Source: an uncultured Robiginitomaculum sp. (GTDB lineage: Bacteria > Pseudomonadota > Alphaproteobacteria > Caulobacterales > Maricaulaceae). Taken from it: a DNA stretch of 64,000 nt. Below the pieces are notes generated by a model. The model made no database searches. It saw only the letters and a program-made list of their open reading frames with translations, and was not told the origin of the DNA. A program made the translations under genes and the position numbers. Below are positions 43,831 to 53,072 of this stretch, piece after piece; within the stretch, counting starts at the first letter, position 1; every line of letters begins with the position of its first letter. The stretch covers positions 1 to 64,000 of the forward strand of contig CALLVD010000024.1 in assembly GCA_938010385.1 (NCBI GenBank), written 5' to 3'.

Positions 43831-44665
43831 GCGCGTCCAGATTAGCCTTCGCCGGAGGAAAGTAAACGGGACTGATTTGCAGGGCTTGCCGGTAAAGGAT
43901 TTTTGCAATTTGCGGCTTGCCGGTCTTGGCCGCGATAAAGCCGGCATCATTATAAATATGCGCCGCGCGGGATTCGGTCACGCCGCTGATGGCCCCGTCG
44001 AAGTCGCCTTGCAGCGCTAAAGCCAGCCGGCGGTTATTATCAAAAACCTCCACATCAGGCGCGATTGCATTGGCCTGCTGAAATTTCTCCAAGGCCTGCG
44101 CCTGACGGCCGGCGCGCAGCAGCGACATGCCCAGGCTGTTGACAATAACGGCGTGATCCGCGCCGAATTTTAACGCCTGCACATAGGTTGATTGGGCCTC
44201 AAGGCTGCGGTCTTCACTGTCGTAAAACCGGCCCAAGGCCAGCCAAAGCCGCGTGTCGGACAAATTAATTTCCAAGGCAGCGTTCAGATCGACTTCAACG
44301 TCCTCTGATGCGCCCAGCGCAGCCTTGCTCAACACAATGCCGGCGAAGCTTTGCGCGCTTGCCGGCGCTGCGCGATAGTGCTTCAGCGCGCCCGCAAATT
44401 GTGACAGGCCGAGCAGGGCATCACCCATTGATAACTGAATGTCGCCGTCCTCGGGGCGTTCAATTAACGCGCGGGTCAGGGCGTCATAGGCGGCCTCGAA
44501 GTCTTTTCTGTACAGCGCATCGCGGCCGGCTTTCACCCATTCATCCACCTGCGCCGCGTCCGCGCCCCGGGTTATAACGGGGCGGATATCAAGCGTATTG
44601 GCCCCCGCGCTTAAAGGCGTAAGCAGAGCCGCCGCAAGGGCAAGATAAGGGGGCGCGCGCCGCAT
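43814..44665 (-). CDS. tadD: TadD-like TPR protein
   Basis: The 283-residue protein has a signal peptide (MRRAPPYLALAAALLTPLSAGA) and about six TPR units (for example DALYRKDFEAAYDALTRALIERPEDGDIQLSMGDALLGL, SEDRSLEAQSTYVQALKFGADHAVIVNSLG). TadD proteins are needed for assembly of tight-adherence pili, probably by helping secretin assembly. It is the last gene of the tad operon; it overlaps tadC by one base and converges with exoD. Confidence 0.85.
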   Translation of the reverse strand: MRRAPPYLALAAALLTPLSAGANTLDIRPVITRGADAAQVDEWVKAGRDALYRKDFEAAYDALTRALIERPEDGDIQLSMGDALLGLSQFAGALKHYRAAPASAQSFAGIVLSKAALGASEDVEVDLNAALEINLSDTRLWLALGRFYDSEDRSLEAQSTYVQALKFGADHAVIVNSLGMSLLRAGRQAQALEKFQQANAIAPDVEVFDNNRRLALALQGDFDGAISGVTESRAAHIYNDAGFIAAKTGKPQIAKILYRQALQISPVYFPPAKANLDALKTAG

Positions 44666-45585
44666 TACAGGCCTTGCGCCAAACGAATGCCGGCCGGCAG
44701 CAGCAACATGACCATTATGGTCGGAAAGATGAAAACAATCAGCGGCACAGTCAGTTTGGCCGACAGGGCGAGCGCTTTTTCTTCTGCTGTCAGCATGCGC
44801 TTGCTGCGCATTTCATCGGAAAATGTACGCAAAGCTTCGCCGAGCGAGCTGCCCATTTCTTCGGATTGCTTGAGCATGATAGCGAGCGCTTTGGCCTCTT
44901 CCAGATCCAAACGCTCGGCAAAGTTTTTCAGGGCTTCATGACGCTCCCGGCCCGCGCGCAATTCCAAATTCATCAAATCAAGTCCGGTTTTCAGCGGCGG
45001 ATAGCGGCGCTCTAATTCGCCGGCAACCCGGGCCAAGGCGGCGTCCAGTCCTAAGCCGGCTTCGATACAGGCGACCAATAAGTCCATCATATCCGGAAAG
45101 CCGTCCTTGCAAATTTGCGTGCGGCGCTTTTTCAAATGCTTGATGACCATTTGCGGCCCGAACACACCGGCCGCGCCGAGAAGGACCGAGGCCAGCAAAA
45201 GCGTCTTAGGCTCTGAATTGTGCGCGATCATACCCCATGCGGCGACCAGGATAAGCTGCGGCACGATGATGACCAATACGCGCACGGCGTAAAAAACGCG
45301 CACAGCGCTCGGGGAGAAAAATCCCGCTTGCGAGAGCAGGTAGCGCAGGCGCGAGATTTCTTTGTCATCAGGCAGGGTAATCTGCCCGGCGAATTTTGAA
45401 AATATACCGGCGGCGCTTGGCCCGTCTGCGGCCTTCGGCTGTCCGGCGGTGGTAAGCCGCCGTTTGGTCTGTTTAGCCTCGGCCAGAGCCGTCTTCACGG
45501 CGATAAAAACCAAGGCGCAAGACATGGCGAAAAAGGCAATAGCGATGGCGATTTGCAAATCAGGCATCAAAACATTTCCAAACAT
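44665..45585 (-). CDS. tadC: Tad secretion system inner-membrane protein TadC
   Basis: T2SSF-domain platform protein of the Tad pilus. The 306-residue protein has hydrophobic helices near the N-terminus, two around 100-150, and one at the C-terminus, with the cytoplasmic T2SSF domain in between (FPDMMDLLVACIEAGLGLDAALARVA, LKQSEEMGSSLGEALRTFSDEMR). It pairs with TadB, 9 bases upstream. Confidence 0.93.
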   Translation of the reverse strand: MFGNVLMPDLQIAIAIAFFAMSCALVFIAVKTALAEAKQTKRRLTTAGQPKAADGPSAAGIFSKFAGQITLPDDKEISRLRYLLSQAGFFSPSAVRVFYAVRVLVIIVPQLILVAAWGMIAHNSEPKTLLLASVLLGAAGVFGPQMVIKHLKKRRTQICKDGFPDMMDLLVACIEAGLGLDAALARVAGELERRYPPLKTGLDLMNLELRAGRERHEALKNFAERLDLEEAKALAIMLKQSEEMGSSLGEALRTFSDEMRSKRMLTAEEKALALSAKLTVPLIVFIFPTIMVMLLLPAGIRLAQGL

Positions 45586-45594
45586 AACCGGCCC

Positions 45595-46554
45595 CTAAAT
45601 CCTGAAATTAATCATTTTGCGCATGACCAAATTACCGATGATCATCCAGATGCCGGCAAACCAAAATCCGTAAGTCAGGGCTTTGTGACCCTTCACTTCG
45701 CCGTAGAAATCCGGCGCCGTCACTTGCACGGCGATATAAAGCAGGACCGGCGCGACGTTCAAAATCAGCGCGGACATACGGCCTTCTGATGAGGCCGCTT
45801 GTATCTTCATGCGCATGCGCTGACGGTCACGAATCGTGTGGGCATTACTGCGCAGCAGTTCGGCCAGATTGCCGCCGGTACGTTCTTGCAGGCGCACTGT
45901 GGCGGCGAACAGGTCAAAATCAACTTGGCCGATACGGTCGGCCATGCGCTGCACGCCCTCTCCGAGCCCGGAGCCAAAGGCAATCTCATCGCTCGCCATG
46001 CCAAACTCTGATCCGATCGGATCCGGCATTTCGCGCGCCACCATATTCATGGCGACCGGCACCGGATGCCCCGCCGACAGCGAGCGCACGATAACATCCA
46101 GCGCTTCCGGTAATTGCTCCCCGATTTTATTGCGGCGACGCTTGACCAGTTTTTTCAAAACCAAAAGCGGCAGGAAAACTCCGGCGACAAAGCCCGCGGC
46201 GGAAAATACCGGCGAGCCTTTAATCAGGTAAAGCCCGCCCGCCAGAACAAATGGCAAAACGCCCATGGCGATATAAATGCCGTAGCGGCCCAGCGGCGCG
46301 CCGGACTGCAAAACCAGCTTATTAATGCGCTCAATCACGACGGACAGCTCACCGTCGGCGTTCAGGCTGCGGCTTTTACGCATTTTGGCAATCACGTCGA
46401 TATCGTTCTCTTTGCCCGAAAGTTTACGCAGGCGCGCATTAGCCAGGCGCACGCGCACGGCCGTCTGCCGGCCCGCGCCGATAATCGCTTGCCCGGCCAA
46501 AAACGCGCAGGCGAAAACGGTCACATAGAAAACGATGACGGGAAACTCTGCCAC
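45595..46554 (-). CDS. tadB: Tad secretion system inner-membrane protein TadB
   Basis: Second T2SSF-domain platform protein, 319 residues. Transmembrane segments lie near the N-terminus, around 100-130 and at the C-terminus; LPEALDVIVRSLSAGHPVPVAMNMVAREMPDPIGSEF and LAELLRSNAHTIRDRQRMRMKI mark the TadB subfamily. Overlaps the cpaF stop by one base. Confidence 0.93.
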   Translation of the reverse strand: MAEFPVIVFYVTVFACAFLAGQAIIGAGRQTAVRVRLANARLRKLSGKENDIDVIAKMRKSRSLNADGELSVVIERINKLVLQSGAPLGRYGIYIAMGVLPFVLAGGLYLIKGSPVFSAAGFVAGVFLPLLVLKKLVKRRRNKIGEQLPEALDVIVRSLSAGHPVPVAMNMVAREMPDPIGSEFGMASDEIAFGSGLGEGVQRMADRIGQVDFDLFAATVRLQERTGGNLAELLRSNAHTIRDRQRMRMKIQAASSEGRMSALILNVAPVLLYIAVQVTAPDFYGEVKGHKALTYGFWFAGIWMIIGNLVMRKMINFRI

Positions 46555-48017
46555 TACGCGCCGTCCTCCGCCAGATCGCTTTCAGGCAGAACGGCTTTGG
46601 GGCCGAGCGTGCGCGGCTGAAATAAATCGGCCGGCACTTTAATGCCGCGCGTCAGGATGTGATCGAGGCATTTAGGGCGAATGCCGGTCGCGCGGTGCTC
46701 GCCGATGACCTTGCCGTCGCTGTCGGTCGCCAGCTTGGTGTAATTAAAGATTTCCTGCATTTGGATAATCGCGCCTTCCATGCCGGTAATTTCTGCGACG
46801 GAGATAATTTTGCGCTGACCGTCTGACATGCGGGTGGCTTGAACGATGAGGCCAATGGCGGACGCAATCTGCCCGGCCACGGCTTCCGGCGTGATTTTCA
46901 TATCGCCCATGGCCACCATTTGCTCCAATCGGGTAATGGCGTCGCGGGGCGTATTGGCATGAAGCGTGGCCATAGAGCCTTCATGGCCGGTGTTCATCGC
47001 TTGCAGCATATCAAACGCTTCTTCGCCGCGAACCTCCCCAAGAATGACCCGGTCCGGGCGCATTCTCAGCGCGTTTTTGACCAGTTCGCGCTGGCGGATT
47101 TCGCCCTTGCCTTCGACATTGGGCGGGCGGGTTTCCATGCGCGCCACATGAGGCTGTTGCAATTGAAGCTCGGCGGCGTCTTCAATGGTAATCAGGCGTT
47201 CCTTGTGGCTGATGGATTGTGACAGGGCGTTGAGCAAAGTCGTCTTACCCGAGCCTGTACCGCCGGAAATTAATATCGTCACGCGGGATTTACAAGCGGC
47301 ATAAAGAAAGTCGGCGACCTCTTTGGGCATGGCGCCGAACTCTACCAATTTGTCAAAGGTGAACGGCTTTTTGGAAAATTTGCGAATAGAAACCAGCGGC
47401 CCGTCTACGGCAATCGGCGCAATGGCGACATTGACCCGCGAGCCGTCCAAAAGCCGCGCATCACAAAGCGGCATGCTCTCATCAACCCGGCGGCCGACCT
47501 GCGAAACAATGCGGTTAATAATGCGCAGCAAGTGCGGCTCGTCACGAAATTTGACCGGCGTGATTTCAAGCTCGCCGCCGCGCTCCACATAAACCTGCTC
47601 GTGGCCGTTAATCAAAATATCGGCAATCGCGTCATCTTTCAGCAGCGGCTCCAGCGGGCCCAAACCGGTCATTTCATCAAATACCTCGGCCGCAAATTGG
47701 CGAATTTCACCGGCGTTCATCAGCAAGCGTTCCTCAGTCGCCAGCGCGGCCACCACATCGTGAACCCGCTCGCGCAATTCCGGCTCGCTCAGCGTGTCCA
47801 GAGAAGACAGATCAATTTCGTCAATCAACCGGCTGTGAATTTTCATCTTCGCGTCCATGCGCGCATCATTCGGGCGAGGGGCCGGCTTGGGTGCGGCCTC
47901 CTGTTTAGGCGTAACAAGTTGCGGCGCAATAAGCGGCGCGTCCGCGTCCGCGCGCGCGGCGGCCGCCGTAACAGCCGGCGTTTGCCTGCCTTTGATGACA
48001 TCTGAAAACCGTCCCAT
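46554..48017 (-). CDS. cpaF: Tad pilus assembly ATPase CpaF/TadA
   Basis: Cytoplasmic secretion ATPase that powers Flp pilus polymerisation. The 487-residue protein has the N-terminal domain ending in [31 protein letters not shown], Walker [15 protein letters not shown] near residue 255, the Asp box [11 protein letters not shown], Walker [32 protein letters not shown]. Start at 48017 (MGRFSDV) follows a GGGAG site. It is followed by tadB and preceded by the cpaE-like gene. Confidence 0.97.
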   Translation of the reverse strand: MGRFSDVIKGRQTPAVTAAAARADADAPLIAPQLVTPKQEAAPKPAPRPNDARMDAKMKIHSRLIDEIDLSSLDTLSEPELRERVHDVVAALATEERLLMNAGEIRQFAAEVFDEMTGLGPLEPLLKDDAIADILINGHEQVYVERGGELEITPVKFRDEPHLLRIINRIVSQVGRRVDESMPLCDARLLDGSRVNVAIAPIAVDGPLVSIRKFSKKPFTFDKLVEFGAMPKEVADFLYAACKSRVTILISGGTGSGKTTLLNALSQSISHKERLITIEDAAELQLQQPHVARMETRPPNVEGKGEIRQRELVKNALRMRPDRVILGEVRGEEAFDMLQAMNTGHEGSMATLHANTPRDAITRLEQMVAMGDMKITPEAVAGQIASAIGLIVQATRMSDGQRKIISVAEITGMEGAIIQMQEIFNYTKLATDSDGKVIGEHRATGIRPKCLDHILTRGIKVPADLFQPRTLGPKAVLPESDLAEDGA

Positions 48018-48027
48018 ATCCGTCTCC

Positions 48028-48831
48028 CTATCCGGCCGCTTTGCGCGCCGCATTATCGGCGGGGCTCATCAGCACTTTCATTAAAGCGGCCATGTCTTTG
48101 GCATAGCGGCTGTCGGCTTGCAGGCTGCCGGCCGGCTGTCCGCAATTCATGGCATTACGCGGCGTGGCCGGATCAACAGCGACAAAGGCGGTAACCGGGC
48201 GGCCCAAAGCCTGCTGCGCATCAGTGGCGGTAACGGTCGCGCGAAAACTGCGGCGTTCATGTTTGTTGATGACAATGTCCATCGGCCGGCCGGGCTGAGT
48301 AATGGCTTCGATCTGCGCCATGCGCTCCCGGGCGCTGTGCAGGGCGGGGATGCTCATATCTGTCATCATAACGGCGCGGTCGCTCGCCATCAAAGCCGCT
48401 TGGGTCCAAGGCTGCCAGAGACGCGGCACGTCTAAAACCAACACATCATAAAGCGTGGCGGCGGCGTCCATCAGGGCGAGCACGCAATTCGGATTTACCC
48501 CGTCATTACCGCCAAGCCGCCCCGGCGCAGCGAGCAGGCGAAGGCCGCTGTCATGCTTGGTGACAAAGGCCGATGTCAGCGCGCCGTCAATGCGCGCGGG
48601 GTCGCCGGCCATAACGCCGGTATCAATGCCGGCAGCTATATCCAAATAAGAGGCCAGCGCGCCATTCTCAAAATCTAAATCCATCAGGCAGACGCGCGGC
48701 GCAGCATTGCCTGCGGCCGGTTTGACTTTCATGGCGGCATAGCCGGTCTCAATGACGGCGCCGGTCACGCCGGCGCCGCCGGCCGCGCCCATCAGAGCGA
48801 TACAGGTTTTCCGGGTCGGGTTACGGCTCAT
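48028..48831 (-). CDS. Short CpaE/TadZ-like ParA-superfamily protein
   Basis: TadZ/CpaE proteins place the pilus at the cell pole. This one is only 267 residues: it lacks the N-terminal receiver-like domain, as it begins at the ATPase fold. The P-loop reads GAAGGAGVTG, so the signature lysine of ParA-type Walker A (KGG) is absent, whereas MDLDFENGALASYLD is kept. It may bind nucleotide weakly or not hydrolyse it. It overlaps the preceding tadE-type gene by 4 bases and lies just before cpaF, which supports the identification. Confidence 0.82.
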   Translation of the reverse strand: MSRNPTRKTCIALMGAAGGAGVTGAVIETGYAAMKVKPAAGNAAPRVCLMDLDFENGALASYLDIAAGIDTGVMAGDPARIDGALTSAFVTKHDSGLRLLAAPGRLGGNDGVNPNCVLALMDAAATLYDVLVLDVPRLWQPWTQAALMASDRAVMMTDMSIPALHSARERMAQIEAITQPGRPMDIVINKHERRSFRATVTATDAQQALGRPVTAFVAVDPATPRNAMNCGQPAGSLQADSRYAKDMAALMKVLMSPADNAARKAAG

Positions 48832-49436
48832 GATCGGGTCCTTAAATCTTCCGCCATAACGGAGACTTCAATGTCGGGAATTTTGGTAAAGCTTTTGGGT
48901 AAAAATGCATCGACCACCATAAAGTCGAAATTTAAATCGCTGACTTTTACAGTTATCAGCGGGGTCAGCTTGGCGGGATTGCCGGCAATGCCCAGGCCCG
49001 ATCCCTCATAAGTGACCGTGACGTGCTTGCGCTCAATATCGGCATTAACATCACAAAGCCCGCGCCGCGCTTTGGCTGTTGCTGCGCATGTGCCATCATT
49101 GTCCGGGCCGAAGATCAGCGCGTTCATCGCGTTGCCGTCATAGCTGCCGCCGCTGCAGGTCTGCGCTGCTCCGCTGCATATGCGCGTATAGGCGGGCATG
49201 GGGTCGCCGGCGGACGCGCTGCCCAGACCGGTCATATTGTGCATATCGCTCGCGACCGGGTCGGACACAGCCGCCAGCCGCGCGCCGGTTCTCGCGGCCT
49301 GCTGCACCTGATTATACTGCATATAGCCATAGCCGAGCTCGAGCGCGGCCAAGGTCACTGCAATCAAAAAGCCGGACAAAAGCGCAAACTCAACCGACGC
49401 AATGCCGGCGGTATTTTTTAAAAGCGCGCGCAGCAT
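48828..49436 (-). CDS. TadE-type minor pseudopilin (second copy)
   Basis: The 202-residue protein has a prepilin-like N-terminus AG-IASVEFALLSGFLIAV with Glu five residues after the probable cleavage, then a helix and a soluble part containing cysteines (RICSGAAQTCSGG, GTCAATAKARRGLCDV). TadE/TadF proteins are pseudopilins of the Tad system, but TadE and TadF are hard to tell apart here; the larger size suggests TadF-like. It overlaps the cpaE-like gene by 4 bases. Confidence 0.83.
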   Translation of the reverse strand: MLRALLKNTAGIASVEFALLSGFLIAVTLAALELGYGYMQYNQVQQAARTGARLAAVSDPVASDMHNMTGLGSASAGDPMPAYTRICSGAAQTCSGGSYDGNAMNALIFGPDNDGTCAATAKARRGLCDVNADIERKHVTVTYEGSGLGIAGNPAKLTPLITVKVSDLNFDFMVVDAFLPKSFTKIPDIEVSVMAEDLRTRS

Positions 49437-49888
49437 TATGTGGAGCCTTCTATGCGGGCTTCGAAAGAATCGCGCAGGGTGACGCGGCCGGGTACAATGG
49501 CGTTCACAAACCCAAACCCCCGATATTCGAGGGCGGACGACACTTTGACAACGCGGATATTATTGCCGCGATAATTGCCGCCGCTATTTACCACAGTTTT
49601 GTAGGCGATGGTAATATCGCTCGTCGTCCAGTTCGGAAGCTTGGCTGTGCCTCCGGACATTTCCCCGGTCACGGCGAGGTTTTTGGCGCGGCTCTCAAGC
49701 GCGCTCGGCGCGCCGGCGCGGGCCAGATAGGTGCCGGCATTGGTCAGGCTTGATTGCATTTTGTGATGAGAAATCAGCAGGTTTGAATAATCCGCTGCGC
49801 CCATGCCCAAAAGGATCAGGAAAGGCAGGGCGAGCCCGGCCTCTACGCTGATGCTTGCGCGCGTGTCCTGTCGTAATCGGCGCAGCAT
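49436..49888 (-). CDS. tadE: TadE-type minor pseudopilin (first copy)
   Basis: The 150-residue protein starts MLRRLRQDTRASISVEAGLALPFLILLGMGAADY, a TadE-like prepilin segment where Ala replaces the usual Gly before SISVE. It overlaps tadG and the next tadE-type gene by one base each. Length matches TadE. It is predicted to be processed by a prepilin peptidase, whose gene is not in the window. Confidence 0.85.
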   Translation of the reverse strand: MLRRLRQDTRASISVEAGLALPFLILLGMGAADYSNLLISHHKMQSSLTNAGTYLARAGAPSALESRAKNLAVTGEMSGGTAKLPNWTTSDITIAYKTVVNSGGNYRGNNIRVVKVSSALEYRGFGFVNAIVPGRVTLRDSFEARIEGST

Positions 49889-51429
49889 TACCGCGCCATC
49901 GCGACGGTATCGCGTGCCAGCGTGCTGTCGCCTTTAACCGTGCCGATCATTTCGCCGTAAAATCCGCCGCTGTCCTGTCCGTTGCCGCGCGTCATCGGCT
50001 CGGTGATAAAGACGTCAATAAAGGCTTCGGCCGGAACGCGCTCGCGCGAATTACCGCTGATGTCATAATTGGCGGCCAGTTCGCCGCAGTTTAAAACGGC
50101 GACGGAAATGACCCGCCTGTCCACATCCCCGGTGTAAGCGCCCAGCGTGTGACAGGTCGGCAGGCCTTCTTCCGGCGTATGCGAATTATTGCCGTAAGTC
50201 AGCGCGCCCGGAACGTAATTATTATCAATTTCCCAGCGATATAAATCATAGCGCGAGGGCGGGGTTGACGGCGTGACTGTGCGCGAGGCGTAATTAAGGT
50301 GATAGGTCGTGCCGGCAATGCGGATGGCGCGCATGCGGTTATGATTGATCTCCATATAGGTCAGGAAATCCCAATTGCCGCCGCCCATATTGCCGGCAAG
50401 ACTTGTGCAGGTTCCGTTTTCAAAACAGTTATCGCGCGGCATGGCAAATGCGTCGCTGTTTGGCTCCATATCGCAGGCGGCTGTTGTGCTGCTGCGCTTT
50501 TTATTGCGGCGTCCGGTCTGCTTCGGGCCGTATCCTTTGACCACATTGGCGGCGGGCGCATAGTCGGGATTTGAAGAATATTCAGCCTTCTTGTAGCGGC
50601 CCTGATAAATATCAAAACGCACATTCACGGCATCGGCCACAGAGCTGATACGGCCGGGCCGCAGCTTAACACCGTCGCTTTGAAAGCAGCTGTCGGTTTT
50701 GGCAATGGCAATTTGGTCGCGGATGATGTTCGCGCCGCTGACGCCTTTATCAGAATACGGATCTAAAAATCCGAACGCGCCGGGAGCGAAGTTGTCATTG
50801 CCCCCGCCCGGGGTCAAAAACCGGATTTGGCGGCGGCGTTCGGCCGGCGTTTCCAAGGCCTGATACAGACTCAGGCCTGTGCCTTCATAGGGGTTACAAA
50901 CGAACACCGGCGCCGCGCCGCACACGCCGAAACTGAAACCGGCCACGGCTTTGGCGTTCAGCGTGACAGAGGCAATGCCGCGCGACAGGTTTGGCGGAAA
51001 GATTGTGTCAATTTTTGTCGGGTTGACGGACACTTCAACATATTTGGCTTGGCGTGGATCCGTTGTGACAAGGTTTTGCCCGGCGTCTTCATACCCGTTC
51101 GCGGGCAGGTCTGTCAGAAAGCGCCGCGTGCCGATGGCCACTTGCTGCCGCGTGCCGGCATAGGATTGCTCATTACTGATCAACGAATCAATGGCCCGAT
51201 TGGCGCGGGTAATGGAATCGCTGCGCCCGTCCAGCTCCGCCGCGCCCGCGCGGGCATAGGCGTCAGAGGCGCGCTGTAATTGCTGGTCCAGATTTTGAAC
51301 CCGGGCCACATCCACGGACAGGGCTGCCCCGCCCACCATGACCGGCGCGGTGACCGCTGCATAAATGGCGACGCCGCCAAAGCTGTCTCGCGAAAATCTT
51401 TTTAAAAGTCTCTCTATTGTCTTTTTCAT
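49888..51429 (-). CDS. tadG: TadG-like pilus-assembly protein
   Basis: The 513-residue protein has a TadG-type N-terminus (FGGVAIYAAVTAPVMVGGAALSVDVARVQNLDQQLQRASDAYARAGAAELDG). The Glu expected five residues after the cleavage glycine is Tyr. The rest is a large extracytoplasmic domain with cysteines (CGAAPVFVCNPYEG, CDMEPN, CFENGTCTS, CHTLG). TadG is proposed to anchor or assemble the pilus; a vWA motif is not evident to me. It lies 32 bases downstream of the small lipoprotein. Confidence 0.85.
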   Translation of the reverse strand: MKKTIERLLKRFSRDSFGGVAIYAAVTAPVMVGGAALSVDVARVQNLDQQLQRASDAYARAGAAELDGRSDSITRANRAIDSLISNEQSYAGTRQQVAIGTRRFLTDLPANGYEDAGQNLVTTDPRQAKYVEVSVNPTKIDTIFPPNLSRGIASVTLNAKAVAGFSFGVCGAAPVFVCNPYEGTGLSLYQALETPAERRRQIRFLTPGGGNDNFAPGAFGFLDPYSDKGVSGANIIRDQIAIAKTDSCFQSDGVKLRPGRISSVADAVNVRFDIYQGRYKKAEYSSNPDYAPAANVVKGYGPKQTGRRNKKRSSTTAACDMEPNSDAFAMPRDNCFENGTCTSLAGNMGGGNWDFLTYMEINHNRMRAIRIAGTTYHLNYASRTVTPSTPPSRYDLYRWEIDNNYVPGALTYGNNSHTPEEGLPTCHTLGAYTGDVDRRVISVAVLNCGELAANYDISGNSRERVPAEAFIDVFITEPMTRGNGQDSGGFYGEMIGTVKGDSTLARDTVAMAR

Positions 51430-51461
51430 TTTATCCCGTTTCGGCCCCCGCCAAATTTGCC

Positions 51462-51710
51462 CTATTGCGTTCCCGTTTTTTTAGGCGGCTTAATTGTATC
51501 CGTTCGGTATCGCTTTCGCGCCGCATCGCGCAGGGCGCGGTCTTGCGGAATATTGCGGTCGGCTTTCTGCGCCTGCGGCGGCGTAATGGCTTGCGCCGCG
51601 ATATTGGTTTTGACCGCCGTATGAGCGGCGCTCGGCATGGCCGCTTGCGCGCTTACGCATCCGGTGAGTGTCAGGGCCGCTGCGGCGACAGATAGGTGTA
51701 AAAATCTCAT
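51462..51710 (-). CDS. Small lipoprotein in the CpaD position of the tad operon
   Basis: An 82-residue protein with a lipoprotein signal (LTLTGC, C18) and a short charged tail rich in Ala, Lys, Arg and Pro. It is preceded by GGAG, 9 bases after the cpaC stop. In Caulobacter-type loci CpaD, a lipoprotein of about 200 residues, follows cpaC; this one is much shorter and shows no clear CpaD domain. It may be a reduced or unrelated pilotin-like protein. Function unknown. Confidence 0.75.
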   Translation of the reverse strand: MRFLHLSVAAAALTLTGCVSAQAAMPSAAHTAVKTNIAAQAITPPQAQKADRNIPQDRALRDAARKRYRTDTIKPPKKTGTQ

Positions 51711-51719
51711 GACGCGCTC

Positions 51720-53069
51720 CTATTGAAAAACATGGCCGTAGCTGCCGGTCAGCCCGCCGCCGGCCGGCGCGCCTTCCAGCGCTCCCAGTAAAAACTTAGA
51801 CCCTTCCGACGGAAGTGTGACGCCGTCCAGCGGCGTGGCCAGATCGGATATATCCGAGGCCGGCGCGACCAGGCGCGGCGTGATTAAAATCACCAGCTCT
51901 GTTTCATTTTTCGTATAGCGCGTGGATCGAAACAGGCTGCCGAGAATTGGCACATCACCCAGCCACGGCACTTGCGCGGTAGAATCTGAGCTTGTGTTTT
52001 GCAGCAGTCCGGCAATAGCAAAGCTTTGATCATTGCGCAGCTCGACCGTTGTATCGGCGCGGCGCACGGTCAGGGCCGGCACTTCTATGCCGCCAATCCG
52101 CACGCTGCGCGCCGGGTCTAACTGACTGACTTCCGGGCTGACTTTTAAATTAATGACGCCCTCATCCAGCACGGTCGGCGTAAAGGCGAGGCCGACGCCG
52201 AATTGGCGAAACTGAATGCCGATTTGGCCGTCATCGCCGGGCACCGGGACCGGAAATTCGCCGCCCGCCAGAAAGCTGGCCGTCTCACCGGACATAGCGA
52301 CAAGGTTGGGCTCGGCCAGCGTGCGGACCACACCTTTTTGCTCCAGCGCGTCAATGGCGACGTCGATGTTATAAAGACCGGAGGCAGCATTGACCAAGGC
52401 CTGACCGAAACCGCCGCCCGCATTGGTTAAGCCGCCGCCCGCCTGAAAACTGCCTGTGCCGGACAGGGTTCCGTCAGGGCTGTTGACCAGCAGGCCGATG
52501 CCCAGACCTTTAACCGCGTCGCGGGAGGCTTCGACAAAGCGCACTTCTAAAAGAACCTGATGGCTGTCTTTGATGATCAGGCCATTGGTGACGTCATTGG
52601 GGGCGTAACGCTGCGCGATTTTCACCGCGCGCTCGGCGACCGGAGCGCCTGACACTTTGCCGGACAGATAAATCCCGCCGGCCATGGGACGCACTTCGAT
52701 GCGCTCGCCGGGGAAGGTCTCAAATAAAGATTTCTTCAGCGCGGCCACGTCATAGCCGACACTGACATCGACAATATCAATCAGGCGCTTTTGATTATCA
52801 TAGAGCATGATATTGGTTTTGCCGCTTGTCTTGCCCATCAGGTGAAAAGACCGGTCGGTCAGCACGACCACATCCGCCACGCCGGCGTCAGCAACCATAA
52901 TGTCGGAAAAGGATTTATCCGTGCGCATGACGACCGGCGCGCCGGTGGTGATGTCGGCTTGTGTGCGCGCGCCGCTTGGCGCGGTTTCAATCCACGACTT
53001 TGCCATAGCGGGAGCCGCCGTCAGGCAGGCGGCTGTCAAAAGCAGGGCGGGTAAGAATTTGCGGGTCAT
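51720..53069 (-). CDS. cpaC: Tad pilus outer-membrane secretin CpaC/RcpA
   Basis: Forms the outer-membrane channel for the Flp pilus. The 449-residue protein has a signal peptide (ending PAMAKSW), a pilus-assembly N-terminal domain (VADVVVLTDRSFHLMGKTSGKTNIMLYD), a BON-like domain (IEVRPMAGGIYLSGKVSGAPVAERAVKIAQRYA) and the secretin domain (VRTLAEPNLVAMSGETASFLAGGEFPVPVPGDDGQ, VPWLGDVPILGSLFRSTRYTKNETELVILITPRLV). Start at 53069 follows AGGA. Confidence 0.96.
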   Translation of the reverse strand: MTRKFLPALLLTAACLTAAPAMAKSWIETAPSGARTQADITTGAPVVMRTDKSFSDIMVADAGVADVVVLTDRSFHLMGKTSGKTNIMLYDNQKRLIDIVDVSVGYDVAALKKSLFETFPGERIEVRPMAGGIYLSGKVSGAPVAERAVKIAQRYAPNDVTNGLIIKDSHQVLLEVRFVEASRDAVKGLGIGLLVNSPDGTLSGTGSFQAGGGLTNAGGGFGQALVNAASGLYNIDVAIDALEQKGVVRTLAEPNLVAMSGETASFLAGGEFPVPVPGDDGQIGIQFRQFGVGLAFTPTVLDEGVINLKVSPEVSQLDPARSVRIGGIEVPALTVRRADTTVELRNDQSFAIAGLLQNTSSDSTAQVPWLGDVPILGSLFRSTRYTKNETELVILITPRLVAPASDISDLATPLDGVTLPSEGSKFLLGALEGAPAGGGLTGSYGHVFQ

Positions 53070-53072
53070 GAT

